A DNA stretch of 42,839 nucleotides from Dysosmobacter sp. (GTDB taxonomy: Bacteria > Bacillota > Clostridia > Oscillospirales > Oscillospiraceae): the NCBI GenBank assembly GCA_026169195.1, contig JAPFEH010000024.1, positions 1-42,839 on the forward strand. Reading direction: 5' to 3'. Both the position numbers and the translations under genes were made by a program. Below, in pieces: positions 25,476 to 33,384 of this stretch. The first letter of the stretch is position 1. Each line of letters opens with the position of its first letter. The notes below the pieces were generated by a model. The model ran no database searches. It had not been told where the DNA came from and saw only the letters and a program-made list of their open reading frames with translations.

Positions 25476-25496
25476 TGTGGGATCGTCCTCCTTCTT

Positions 25497-26714
25497 TTAT
25501 GGTTCATCCAGACGGATGCGGAAATCACCGCGGGCGGCAGCTTCCAGCCGTGCCTGCTTGTCCGATGCCAGAATGTTCAAAAGCTCCCGAATGATCTGGT
25601 TGGAGACCAGAAATCCGTTCGGGGTCAGATGCCACCGCGTTTCCTCGCAGACGGCGTAGCCTGCTTTCGCGCAGGTTTCCAGAAAGGGGAGAAAGATGGA
25701 AAACCGGCGGCGGAAACGCTGTTCAAAGACAGCCGGATCCAGCCCGCGGACGGTCCGCAGCCCCAGCATCAGCCATTCCGTGTCCCGCTCCAGCGGCGGA
25801 ATGCGTTCGCTTTCCGACAGCATGGGCGTCCCGTTTCGGACCCCTTGTATATAAGCGGACAGGTCCCGCTCGTAGGCATACCGGACACCGCCGAAATCGG
25901 AGTGGGCGCCGGGGCCGAAGCCGGCATATTCCGCCAGAGTCCAGTATTTCAGATTGTGGCGGGATTCCAGACCGGATCTGGAAAAATTGGAGATCTCATA
26001 CTGAGCATACCCGAACCGGCGGAGATATTCTACGGTATAAAGGTACATGTCCGCCTGCGCCTCATCGTCCGGAAGACCGGCAGTATCACGACGGGCAAAA
26101 AGCGGAGTGCCTTCTTCCACCTTTAATCCGTAGCAGCTCAGATGTTCCGGCGCCAGATCCACGGCTGCAGCCAGATTGGCGGCCCAGCGCTCCTGCGTTT
26201 GGTGAGGAAGACCGTAGATCAGATCCAGAGACAGATTTTCAAAGCCCGCCTGTCTGGCGGCATCCACGGCTGTGCGAAGCTGTTCGGCGGTGTGGATGCG
26301 CCCGATCTCCCGCAGCTCTTGGTCGCAGGCGGACTGCATCCCCAGAGAAATGCGGTTGAACCCTGCTTTTCTCAGACGCTTCAGGGCTTTGCGGTCGCCT
26401 GCGGAGTCCGGATTTGCTTCCAATGTGATCTCCGCGCCGCGCTCCACCCGGTATTTTTTCAAAATGGTCTTTAAGATCCGTGTCAGGAGCTTTTCTCCCA
26501 GATAACTGGGCGTGCCTCCGCCGAAGTAGATGGTATCCACCGTATGACCGGCGGCAAAGGGGGCCGTTTCCGCCAAGTGGGCACAGAGGGCGTTGGTGTA
26601 GTCCTCCATGAGAGACTCCTGTCCGGACAGGGAGTAAAAATCGCAGTAAACGCACTTTTGCTTGCAGAATGGAATGTGGATGTACAGCCCCAGAGGCTTG
26701 GTATCGGTTTTCAT
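25497..26714 (-). CDS. hemW: HemW-like radical SAM protein (heme chaperone / coproporphyrinogen III oxidase-like)
   Basis: A 405-aa radical SAM enzyme. The [4Fe-4S]/SAM motif is Cys17-x3-Cys21-x2-Cys24 (PFCKQKCVYCDFY), followed by YFGGGTPSYL and the TLEANPDS strand typical of HemN/HemW. The HemW C-terminal domain ends around residue 400. The family includes heme chaperones (HemW); the four-Cys HemN pattern is not seen. ATG 26714 is supported by GTGAGGAA, whereas the longer ORF reaches through the promoter. It is divergent from spoVAC. Confidence 0.88.
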   Translation of the reverse strand: MKTDTKPLGLYIHIPFCKQKCVYCDFYSLSGQESLMEDYTNALCAHLAETAPFAAGHTVDTIYFGGGTPSYLGEKLLTRILKTILKKYRVERGAEITLEANPDSAGDRKALKRLRKAGFNRISLGMQSACDQELREIGRIHTAEQLRTAVDAARQAGFENLSLDLIYGLPHQTQERWAANLAAAVDLAPEHLSCYGLKVEEGTPLFARRDTAGLPDDEAQADMYLYTVEYLRRFGYAQYEISNFSRSGLESRHNLKYWTLAEYAGFGPGAHSDFGGVRYAYERDLSAYIQGVRNGTPMLSESERIPPLERDTEWLMLGLRTVRGLDPAVFEQRFRRRFSIFLPFLETCAKAGYAVCEETRWHLTPNGFLVSNQIIRELLNILASDKQARLEAAARGDFRIRLDEP

Positions 26715-26744
26715 CAATCGTTCCTCACAATTCGTAATGAAGAT

Positions 26745-26773
26745 AGTGTACCGCCTTTTGACAGGCTTTTCAA
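26745..26773 (-). promoter_or_regulatory. Sigma-A promoter for hemW
   Basis: On the minus strand: TTGAAA (26773-26768), 17-bp spacer, TACACT (26750-26745), 31 bp before the hemW ATG. The opposite strand must also hold the spoVAC promoter, expected to be forespore sigma-G dependent; I cannot place that one confidently. Confidence 0.65.
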
Positions 26774-26828
26774 GAAATACATAGTTTTTTCGCTCCGGAG
26801 CATACTGGAAGGGAAAGGATGTGGTTCC

Positions 26829-27266
26829 ATGGATATGACGCCTGAAGAATACCGGAGGTATGTCCGTCAGAAAGAGAAAAAATCCCCGATCCTCAAAGAT
26901 GTGCTGCTTGCGTTTGTGGTTGGAGGGGCGATTTGTGTCATTGGACAGGTCATTCAAAACGGGTGGAGCGCCCTTGGGCTGAGCGAGGAGGATGCGGGAA
27001 CGGCCACCTCCTGTACGCTGGTATATTTGTCAGCGCTGCTGACGGGGCTGAATCTGTATCACAAAATCGCGCGGTTCGGCGGAGCCGGAACGCTGGTGCC
27101 CATTACGGGGTTTGCAAACGCTGTGGTATCGCCGGCGCTGGATTTCAAAAGCGAGGGCTTTGTTACCGGAATGGCTGCCAAAATGTTCACCGTGGCCGGG
27201 CCGGTGATCGTGTTCGGCACGCTGGCATCGGTGCTTTACGGTGTGGTTTTGCTGCTGCTGGAATAG
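26829..27266 (+). CDS. spoVAC: Stage V sporulation protein AC
   Basis: A 145-aa membrane protein of the SpoVAC family, part of the channel that moves dipicolinic acid into the developing spore. It contains FVVGGAICVIGQVIQNG (about residues 30-46), LSALLTGLNLYHKIARFGGAG and VPITGFANAVVSPALDFKSEG, all close to Bacillus SpoVAC. ATG 26829 fits best; a second ATG follows two codons later. The usual neighbours spoVAD and spoVAEb are absent. Its last 65 bp occur again at 27411-27475, which ends with a different terminal codon set (Arg then TGA instead of Leu-Glu then TAG). Confidence 0.92.
   Translation: MDMTPEEYRRYVRQKEKKSPILKDVLLAFVVGGAICVIGQVIQNGWSALGLSEEDAGTATSCTLVYLSALLTGLNLYHKIARFGGAGTLVPITGFANAVVSPALDFKSEGFVTGMAAKMFTVAGPVIVFGTLASVLYGVVLLLLE
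27194..27258 (+). repeat. Direct repeat copy 1 (within the spoVAC 3' end)
   Basis: This 65-bp segment, starting GGCCGGGCCGGTGATC, recurs at 27411-27475 with a single T/C difference (27242 versus 27459), an offset of 217 bp. It encodes the last transmembrane part of SpoVAC. Confidence 0.95.
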
Positions 27267-27410
27267 AAGGCGGGGCGGACACGGTGAACGGAAGAAGGGC
27301 TCCCGCGGAAAACCAGCAAAGCGTTTTCGGCGGGAAAAGGAGGAGCAAGGGAGCGAGAGACGGTTTTTCCAAAAGGAAAAACCGGAACGGAGCGGACTTT
27401 GCGACGACGC
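27267..27410 (+). repeat. Structured repeat element, copy A
   Basis: A 144-bp non-coding insert between the spoVAC stop and the duplicated spoVAC end. A segment (27315-27367) aligns without gaps to the minus strand of 38039-38091 with 35 of 53 identities; the best block is GCAAGGGAGC versus GCAGGGGAGC. It is followed by a perfect hairpin (CGGTTTTTCC-AAAA-GGAAAAACCG, 27361-27384), then ACGGAGCGG (27387-27395) and the terminal TTTGCGACGACGC (27398-27410), which touches the duplicated gene fragment. The family relationship is my own alignment by eye. Confidence 0.65.
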
Positions 27411-27475
27411 GGCCGGGCCGGTGATCGTGTTCGGCACGCTGGCATCGGTGCTTTACGGCGTGGTTTTGCTGCTGC
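27411..27475 (+). repeat. Direct repeat copy 2 (detached spoVAC 3' end)
   Basis: The second copy of the spoVAC tail stays open in the spoVAC codon phase (ending LLLR then TGA) but has no start or ribosome binding site of its own. It is a gene fragment, 64 of 65 bases identical to copy 1. Such identity implies a recent duplication or continued homogenisation. Confidence 0.92.
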
Positions 27476-27519
27476 GGTGAGACGATTGGAAATTCTATGG
27501 AAAAATTTTGGCTTTTGCC

Positions 27520-27548
27520 TTGGCAGGTATCCTGTTCTGGAGTATAAT
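27520..27548 (+). promoter_or_regulatory. Sigma-A promoter for the aminotransferase gene
   Basis: TTGGCA (27520-27525), 17-bp spacer, TATAAT (27543-27548), 46 bp before the aminotransferase ATG. Confidence 0.8.
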
Positions 27549-27594
27549 ATCTCTCAAATCGTTTCGATTTTGCTCGAAATTGGGAGGGATATCC

Positions 27595-28761
27595 ATGGAA
27601 TTTCAGTTTGCAGGCAGAATGCAGCAGTTTCAAGCCGGTATTTTCAGTGTGCTGGATCAGAGACGCAAGGCGGTGGAGGCGACCGGACGGAAGGTATACA
27701 ACCTTTCCATCGGAACGCCGGATTTTCAGCCCGCACCCCATGTGATGGAAGCGCTGCGGGAGGCTGCGGCGGATCCGGAGAATTATAAATATGCGCTGAC
27801 GGAGCTTCCGGAGCTGCTGGAGGCAGTGCAGAACTGGTACCGCAGCTGTTATGGCGTGGAGCTGGAGACGGATCAGATCATGTCTGTGTATGGCTCTCAG
27901 GAGGGCTTGACGCACATTGGCCTGGCCCTGTGCGATCCCGGCGATGTGGTGCTGGTCCCCAATCCGGGCTATCCCATTTTTGAGATGGGGCCCATGCTCT
28001 GCGGCGCGAAGATCGCCTACTATGAGCTGCGTCCGGAAAACGGCTATCTGCCGGATCTGGATGCCATTGACCCTGCGCTGGCCCGCAGCGCGAAAATGAT
28101 GGTGGTGTCGTATCCGGCCAATCCCGTGTGTGTGGCGGCGCCCCGGGCCTTTTATGAAAAGCTCATCGCGTTTGCGAAGAAGTATCATATCATCATTGTG
28201 CACGACAACGCCTACTCCAAAATCATTTTTGACGGGCGGGAGAGTCTGTCGTTCCTGTCGGTTCCCGGTGCGATGGAGGTGGGCGTGGAGTTCAACTCCC
28301 TTTCCAAGACCTACAACCTGACCGGCGCACGGATCTCTTTTGTGATGGGCAACCGGGAGATCATTCAGAAGTACCGGACGCTGCGTTCCCAGATCGATTA
28401 CGGCATTTTCCTGCCGGTTCAGAAAGCAGCCATTGCGGCGCTCAACGGTCCGCAGGAAGGGGTGGAGGCCCAGTGCCTTGCCTATCAGGCGCGGCGGGAT
28501 GCCTTGTGCGGCGGCTTCCGCTCCATTGGATGGGATGTGCCGGACAGTCAGGGCAGTATGTTTGTCTGGGCGCCGGTTCCTGCGGGGTACGGCTCCAGCG
28601 CCGAGTTCTGCTTTGCCCTGCTGGAGAAGACCGGCGTTCTCTGCACGCCGGGTGATGCGTTTGGAACGCTGGGCGAGGGCCATGTGCGGATGGCGCTGAC
28701 CAAAACGCCGGAGGAGATCGGGGAGATCATCCGGACGGTGCAGGCGGCACAGATGTTTTAA
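27595..28761 (+). CDS. Class I/II pyridoxal-phosphate aminotransferase
   Basis: A 388-aa fold-type I aminotransferase. NLSIGTPDFQPAPHVMEAL (residues 31-49) is the substrate entry segment. VPNPGYPIF and SYPANPVC follow, and SLSKTYNLTGAR contains the Schiff-base lysine. It is closest in style to LL-diaminopimelate/alanine-type transaminases (DapL/AlaT group), but the amino acid substrate cannot be told from sequence alone. ATG 27595 follows GGGAGG; the ORF extends upstream through the promoter and is not used. It is monocistronic between its own promoter and terminator. Confidence 0.88.
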   Translation: MEFQFAGRMQQFQAGIFSVLDQRRKAVEATGRKVYNLSIGTPDFQPAPHVMEALREAAADPENYKYALTELPELLEAVQNWYRSCYGVELETDQIMSVYGSQEGLTHIGLALCDPGDVVLVPNPGYPIFEMGPMLCGAKIAYYELRPENGYLPDLDAIDPALARSAKMMVVSYPANPVCVAAPRAFYEKLIAFAKKYHIIIVHDNAYSKIIFDGRESLSFLSVPGAMEVGVEFNSLSKTYNLTGARISFVMGNREIIQKYRTLRSQIDYGIFLPVQKAAIAALNGPQEGVEAQCLAYQARRDALCGGFRSIGWDVPDSQGSMFVWAPVPAGYGSSAEFCFALLEKTGVLCTPGDAFGTLGEGHVRMALTKTPEEIGEIIRTVQAAQMF

Positions 28762-28763
28762 GC

Positions 28764-28800
28764 AAAAGACCGGACAGGGCACAGCCCTGTCCGGTCTTTT
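28764..28800. terminator. Strong bidirectional terminator
   Basis: AAAAGACCGGACAGGGC, loop ACA, then GCCCTGTCCGGTCTTTT: a 17-bp stem including its A/T flanks. It closes the aminotransferase gene. A partial echo, CCTGTCCGGTCC, follows at 28810-28821. Confidence 0.9.
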
Positions 28801-28870
28801 GACACATTGCCTGTCCGGTCCGTGCGTGTATTATGGAACGGCGGATGATTTGCTACCCTGAAAAAAGGGC

Positions 28871-29323
28871 TTATGGATGAAGATACATTCTGACCAGATC
28901 AGGTCCGTCGCTCTCCTGAACCATGCACAAAAATTCCCAGCCATATCGTTCGTAGAACCCGATGTGATCGGTAATCAGATAGATGGGGGCGATCCCTTTG
29001 GACGTCGGATCCTTCACAACGAGATCGAGCAATTGCCCTGTGATTCCCTGACAGCGATATTCTTTTTCTGTATATACGGCGCATACGTTGGGCGTCAGAT
29101 CTTCTCTGTTGTGAAAATCATGTTCAATGACGCCAAGACCGCCTGCGATGCGTGTTCCATCCAGACAAAGATACCAGCCGTATTCCGTTTCGTGATTCAG
29201 ATAAGCGTCCATACAGGCAAGATAAGCCGCTTGCGGTACGCCCCATTTCGCATGGAACCATGCGGCGGCCTCTTCCTTGTATTCCGGACGCTGCCTTAAA
29301 GTAACATAGGTGTATTTGTTCAT
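28871..29323 (-). CDS. GNAT family N-acetyltransferase
   Basis: A 150-aa acyl-CoA-dependent acyltransferase. The core has IAGGLGVIEHDFH (beta4), NVCAVYTEKEYRCQGITGQLLDLV with the acetyl-CoA pyrophosphate loop YRCQGITG, then YLITDHIGFYERYGWEFL, the typical beta5/alpha4 end. The start at 29323 is supported by AAAGGAAA; the longer ORF lacks a ribosome binding site. The substrate is unknown. The 178-bp stretch upstream (29324-29501) shows no gene, only a CCGGAA/TTCCGG hairpin near 29471. Confidence 0.85.
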   Translation of the reverse strand: MNKYTYVTLRQRPEYKEEAAAWFHAKWGVPQAAYLACMDAYLNHETEYGWYLCLDGTRIAGGLGVIEHDFHNREDLTPNVCAVYTEKEYRCQGITGQLLDLVVKDPTSKGIAPIYLITDHIGFYERYGWEFLCMVQESDGPDLVRMYLHP

Positions 29324-29501
29324 AGATCGTTTCCTTTGCTTTCGGATTGATGTTTCTTTGCAGCTGCCATGTTGCTTAGACAGACTGTTTTTGTGGCAGT
29401 AAGCCGCGGAGCGGACGGAGACACTGCCGGCGGGGGTCTGAATGGCAGCCCTCCGGCAAAGCGGGAACCGGAAGCTTTCCGGCGCCTGCCTTGCGCGGAC
29501 C

Positions 29502-30191
29502 TTACGGGGAGGCTTCAACGGGCGTCCAGCTGGCATCGCCTGCGGAAAAGGTCAGGTCCTGCGCAATGACCAGACTGCGGCTGCCGCTGTCATTTGAAAT
29601 GGAGACGGTGACCACATAGGGGCCCGTGCCATTGGGAAGATCGGCAGTTCCGGTGAAAACGCCGCCGCTCCCGGAGACAGCGAAGGGAAATGCCTGACCG
29701 TCCGGATCCGTAAAAAAGATCTGGCAGAGAGCGGCACTGTCTGAAACGGAGAGGGCGAACTGATAGGCTACGGTACGGCTGCTCTTTCCGGAAAAGGATA
29801 CGGCGGAAACAGAGAGAGACTCCGGCAGCGTGCTTTCCGCCGGTGCGCTTTCGGAAGGAACCAGATTCCGCCGGCTCCAGACCCACAGGCCGGTTCCCAG
29901 CAGGCAGACTGCCAGCAGACCGCAAAGGATGAGCGGGACCCTGCGGCGTGCTGCAGGGCGTTCTGTCGGGGCGGCTGGCGGAATGGGGGAGGAGGATTCG
30001 CGGCCGCAGAGCGTATCCAGAGAGATCTCCAGCTGATCGGCCAGAGCCAGCAGCTTGTTCAGGTCCGGAGAAGCGTCGCCGGTTTCCCACTTGCTGACGG
30101 CCTGACGGGAGACGCCGATCCGGGCCGCCAGTTCTTCCTGACTCAGTCCCCGGGCTTTTCGAAGTTGGCTCAAGGTTTCTTGAAAGGTCAT
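29502..30191 (-). CDS. Membrane-anchored XRE-family regulator
   Basis: A 229-aa protein with an N-terminal XRE helix-turn-helix (about residues 6-60, LSQEELAARIGVSRQAVSKWE), a Pro/Arg-rich linker, one transmembrane helix (about 85-105, VPLILCGLLAVCLLGTGLWVW as landmark) and a Ser/Thr-rich extracytoplasmic domain of about 120 residues with beta-sandwich character. It could sense an external or envelope signal and regulate directly. A strong AAGGAGGG precedes ATG 30191. The gene stands alone on the minus strand with its own promoter. Its target is unknown. Confidence 0.82.
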   Translation of the reverse strand: MTFQETLSQLRKARGLSQEELAARIGVSRQAVSKWETGDASPDLNKLLALADQLEISLDTLCGRESSSPIPPAAPTERPAARRRVPLILCGLLAVCLLGTGLWVWSRRNLVPSESAPAESTLPESLSVSAVSFSGKSSRTVAYQFALSVSDSAALCQIFFTDPDGQAFPFAVSGSGGVFTGTADLPNGTGPYVVTVSISNDSGSRSLVIAQDLTFSAGDASWTPVEASP

Positions 30192-30214
30192 GAGGATCCC
30201 TCCTTTTTACTGGT

Positions 30215-30243
30215 ATCGTAACAGAAAACGCGGTTGCGGGCAA
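30215..30243 (-). promoter_or_regulatory. Promoter of the membrane-anchored XRE gene
   Basis: On the minus strand: TTGCCC (30243-30238), 17-bp spacer, TACGAT (30220-30215), 23 bp before the ATG. A GGTTGC-GG-GCAACC dyad (30232-30245) overlaps the -35 box and could be an operator, for example for autoregulation. Confidence 0.6.
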
Positions 30244-30295
30244 CCATGAAGAGCTGGCATGTGCGCAACGGCTGGTTGCGGGCGGCGCAGAGGTC

Positions 30296-30339
30296 AGAAA
30301 AAAACAGCATCCGTATGGCGGGAGCCATACGGATGCTGT
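30296..30339 (-). terminator. Terminator of the desulfoferrodoxin gene
   Basis: Read on the minus strand, a 16-bp perfect stem (ACAGCATCCGTATGGC with GCCATACGGATGCTGT) and a 4-nt loop are followed by TTTTTTTCTG. It lies about 40 bp after the desulfoferrodoxin stop. Confidence 0.9.
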
Positions 30340-30381
30340 ACGTTTCTGCGTGTTCTTGCCGCCTTGCTGCAAACGAAGGGC

Positions 30382-30759
30382 TTACAGCTCGGTCTTCCAA
30401 AGACCGTGGAGGTTGCACCATGCATAGACGGCCTTGGCGGTCTGCCCCTCAGCCAGAGCAAAGACGGTCTCCGGAGCCTGCCCGGGCTGCAGCCAGTGGA
30501 TCGAAGCGCCGGTCTCGGTTTCCAGAACCACCCAGGGGATATAGTGCTCGTCGGTCATGGGATGGGCCACAGAGCCTACGGAGACCTTCACCAGATTGCC
30601 TTCCACCGTGACGGCGGGGACGTGCTTCTCCACGGCGGCGTCGGTCACGCCGGCTTCCAGCAGGACCATGTCCTCACCGCAGCACTTGATGGGTACGCCG
30701 GCAGAGGTCAGCTTGGTTACGATATTGCCGCAATGCTTGCAAACATAAAACTTCATCAT
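30382..30759 (-). CDS. dfx: Desulfoferrodoxin (superoxide reductase)
   Basis: A 125-aa two-domain iron protein that reduces superoxide to peroxide in the cytoplasm of anaerobes. The N-terminal desulforedoxin domain has Cys7, Cys10, Cys26 and Cys27 (CKHC...KCC) for the FeS4 centre. The C-terminal neelaredoxin domain supplies His46, His66 and His72, plus the Cys and His of AWCNLHG for the catalytic Fe(His4Cys) site. The conserved Glu-Lys pair before His46 (VEKHVP) is present. ATG 30759 follows AAAGGAG. It is monocistronic with its own terminator. Confidence 0.94.
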   Translation of the reverse strand: MMKFYVCKHCGNIVTKLTSAGVPIKCCGEDMVLLEAGVTDAAVEKHVPAVTVEGNLVKVSVGSVAHPMTDEHYIPWVVLETETGASIHWLQPGQAPETVFALAEGQTAKAVYAWCNLHGLWKTEL

Positions 30760-30974
30760 AGTCAATGCTCCTTTATTTGATAGTTTATAAATAAAACGAT
30801 GTCGATGGTTGAATCATTCGGTTTTGCTATGGTTGCAGTATAGCATAGTTTGTCATAGATAACTGTTGCGTATGCAACTAAATACAGGAATTTTTCCAAT
30901 TTCATCATGAGAAAAAAAGAAAGCTCCGATAAGAGAGGTGGATGGGGCCGGAAAAAACAGATGATTTTTCGAAG

Positions 30975-31026
30975 GATTCCACAGTTGACATAACAGTGTG
31001 GAAAACCCTGTGGAGAATGTGGAAAG
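30975..31026. promoter_or_regulatory. Cluster of DnaA-box-like 9-mers upstream of the topoisomerase genes
   Basis: GATTCCACA (30975-30983), TGTGGAAAA (30997-31005), TGTGGAGAA (31009-31017) and TGTGGAAAG (31018-31026) resemble DnaA boxes (TTATNCACA or TTTTCCACA, either strand). The last three share orientation, the first is inverted. The stretch lies in a 578-bp gene-free interval. DnaA binding is inference. Confidence 0.35.
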
Positions 31027-31260
31027 CCCTTGATTATGAACCGTTTATGAAGGTGACAATCCGGTTATGGGTAATCTTACGCAATAACATTTACGGGAAG
31101 AATCAGATTTCGCAGCGGAAAAAGACGGGAAAAGAGGGTGGTCCCTGCCCGGCCGGAGTCGATTTTTGCGGTTCGCGCCGGAAAGCGGAGACGGCTGCGG
31201 GATGTATCTTTCAAAAGTATGACAGCAAGGCGTGGGGCGCGGCGGGAAATGGAGGGGGGC
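31027..31260 (+). other. Non-coding interval, possibly a decayed copy of the structured repeat
   Basis: No ORF with a ribosome binding site is visible. A stretch near 31124-31181 (GACGGGAAAAGAGG ... CCGGAGTCGATTTTTGCG) loosely resembles the order GGGAAAAGGAGG ... CGGAGCGG ... TTTGCG of repeat copy A. The similarity is weak, and no duplicated gene fragment follows. The remainder holds nothing that I recognise. Confidence 0.25.
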
Positions 31261-31265
31261 AGCCC

Positions 31266-31294
31266 TTGAACCGCGGGTATTCTTATGATACAAT
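31266..31294 (+). promoter_or_regulatory. Promoter of the topoisomerase operon
   Basis: TTGAAC (31266-31271), 17-bp spacer, TACAAT (31289-31294), followed 43 bp later by the ATG of the ParE-like gene. This argues that the long upstream ORF extension is not translated. Confidence 0.7.
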
Positions 31295-31337
31295 ACAGCA
31301 TGATAAAAAATGGGCTGTTATGCCCTTCGGAGGAACT

Positions 31338-33332
31338 ATGGCAGCAAAAAAGCAGGATTATGGTAATGACAGTATCTCGTCGCTGAAGGGCGCCGACCGG
31401 GTCCGGAAGCGGCCCGGCGTCATCTTCGGGTCGGACGGTTTGGACGGCTGCGAGCATGCCGTCTTTGAGATCCTCTCCAACTCCATTGACGAAGCACGGG
31501 AGGGGCACGGCAAGGTCATCACGGTGACGCGGTTTGCGGACCGCTCCATTCAGGTGGAGGATATGGGACGGGGCTGCCCGGTGGACTGGAATGAGAACGA
31601 GCAGCGGTACAATTGGGAGCTGGTGTACTGCGAGCTGTATGCCGGCGGCAAGTACGACAACCTCACCGGCGACAATTACGAATACTCTCTGGGCTTGAAC
31701 GGTCTGGGCGCCTGCGCCACCCAGTATGCCTCCCGCTATATGGATGTGACGGTCTGGCGGGACGGTCAGGAATACAGTCTGCACTTTGAGCGGGGCGAGA
31801 TCGTCGGGGAGTTGGAACGGCGGCCTCTGCCGAAAAATCAGAGCCGCAAGACCGGAACCCGCACCCGCTGGCTTCCGGATCTGGACGTGTTCACGGATAT
31901 CGCCATCCCCGCCGGTTACTTTGCCGATGTGATGAAGCGGCAGGCGGTGGTGAACGCGGGCATCACCTTCCGTTTCCGCAATGAGACGGAGCCGGGGAAC
32001 TTTGAAGAGACGGAGTTTCTCTATGAAAACGGCATTGCGGACTATGTGACGGAGCTGGCCGGAGAAGGGAGCCTGACCGCTCCCGTGTTCTGGCAGGCGG
32101 AGAAGAAGGGGCGTGACCGGGCGGATAAGCCGGAATATAAAGTGAAGCTCAGTGTGGCCTGCTGCTTTTCCAACAAGGTCAGCGTCATTGAGCACTATCA
32201 CAATTCCAGCTGGCTGGAGCACGGCGGCAGTCCGGAAAAGGCGTCCAAGTCCGCCTTTGTTTCCGCGCTGGACAAGTACCTGCGGGAGCAGAATAAATAC
32301 CAGAAAAACGAAAGCAAGATCACATGGGCGGACATTGAAGACTGCATTGTGCTGGTGTCCAACAACTTTTCCACCCAGACCAGCTATGAAAACCAGACCA
32401 AAAAGGCCATCACCAATAAGTTCATTCAGGAGGCCATGACGGAATTCCTTCGGACGAATCTGGAGATCTACCTGATCGAGAATCACTTTGACGCGGAAAA
32501 GATCGCGGAGCAGGTGCTCATCAACAAACGGTCGCGGGAGAGTGCGGAGAAGCAGCGGCTCAACATCCGGAAAAAGCTTTCCGGCAGCATCGACATTGCC
32601 AATCGGGTCCAGAAATTCGTGGACTGCCGCACCAAGGACGTTTCCAAGCGGGAAATTTATATCGTGGAGGGCGACTCCGCTCTGGGCAGCGTCAAGCTGG
32701 CGCGGGACTCGGAATATCAGGCCATTATGCCGGTGCGGGGACAGATCCTCAACTGCCTGAAGGCGGACTATGCCCGCATTTTCAAAAGCGACATTATTAC
32801 AGATCTGATGAAGGTTTTGGGCTGCGGCGTGGAGGTGCAGAACAAGCACGTCAAGGACATCGCGTCGTTCGACCTGAACAATCTGCGGTGGAACAAGGTG
32901 GTCATCTGCACCGATGGCGATGTGGACGGGTTCCAGATCCGCACGCTGATTTTGACCATGCTGTACCGGCTGACGCCCACGCTGATCCGGGAGGGATATG
33001 TCTATATCGCGGAAACGCCCCTGTTTGAGATCAACAGCGGGGAAAAGACGTGGTTTGCCTATTCCGACAAGGAGAAAAACGAGATCATTCGCGGGCTGGA
33101 AGGCAAAAAATATAAGATTGACCGTTCCAAGGGTCTGGGCGAAAACGATCCGGATATGATGTGGCTGACCACCATGAATCCGGAGACCCGCCGGCTGATC
33201 CGGGTGATGCCGGAGGATGCGGCCCGGACGGCGGAGGTCTTTGACCTGCTGCTGGGGGACAATCTGCAGGGGCGGAAGGACCACATTGCGGAAAACGGTT
33301 ATAAATATCTGGAAATGGCGGATATTTCGTAA
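31338..33332 (+). CDS. Type IIA DNA topoisomerase, ATPase subunit (ParE/GyrB-like)
   Basis: A 664-aa ATP-hydrolysing subunit. The GHKL ATPase has the N-box (LSNSIDEA, about residues 47-54), EDMGRGCPVD and LGLNGLGA. The transducer domain runs to about residue 400. The TOPRIM domain shows VEGDSALGS and CTDGDVDGFQIR, followed by the PLFEI and KGLGEN core of GyrB/ParE. The usual EGDSAGGSAKQGR and DADVDG are altered here (EGDSALGSVKLAR, DGDVDG), so it is a divergent paralogue and probably not the canonical gyrase. ATG 31338 follows GGAGGAAC. It pairs with the ParC-like gene 52 bp downstream. Topoisomerase IV is the most likely role. Confidence 0.85.
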   Translation: MAAKKQDYGNDSISSLKGADRVRKRPGVIFGSDGLDGCEHAVFEILSNSIDEAREGHGKVITVTRFADRSIQVEDMGRGCPVDWNENEQRYNWELVYCELYAGGKYDNLTGDNYEYSLGLNGLGACATQYASRYMDVTVWRDGQEYSLHFERGEIVGELERRPLPKNQSRKTGTRTRWLPDLDVFTDIAIPAGYFADVMKRQAVVNAGITFRFRNETEPGNFEETEFLYENGIADYVTELAGEGSLTAPVFWQAEKKGRDRADKPEYKVKLSVACCFSNKVSVIEHYHNSSWLEHGGSPEKASKSAFVSALDKYLREQNKYQKNESKITWADIEDCIVLVSNNFSTQTSYENQTKKAITNKFIQEAMTEFLRTNLEIYLIENHFDAEKIAEQVLINKRSRESAEKQRLNIRKKLSGSIDIANRVQKFVDCRTKDVSKREIYIVEGDSALGSVKLARDSEYQAIMPVRGQILNCLKADYARIFKSDIITDLMKVLGCGVEVQNKHVKDIASFDLNNLRWNKVVICTDGDVDGFQIRTLILTMLYRLTPTLIREGYVYIAETPLFEINSGEKTWFAYSDKEKNEIIRGLEGKKYKIDRSKGLGENDPDMMWLTTMNPETRRLIRVMPEDAARTAEVFDLLLGDNLQGRKDHIAENGYKYLEMADIS

Positions 33333-33384
33333 AAGAAACGCCGGATGCCGTTTCCGATGAGACGACGATAAGGAATGTAACATC

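Noticed and set aside
27241-27480. Small ORF fusing repeat A to the duplicated spoVAC tail
   Set aside because: No ribosome binding site; the first codons are the spoVAC 3' end in another frame; the composition is Arg/Lys/Glu-rich from repeat DNA.
30942-31337. N-terminal extension of the ParE-like protein
   Set aside because: The frame is open, but it runs through a sigma-A promoter and DnaA-like sites, and homology begins only after the ATG with GGAGGAAC upstream.
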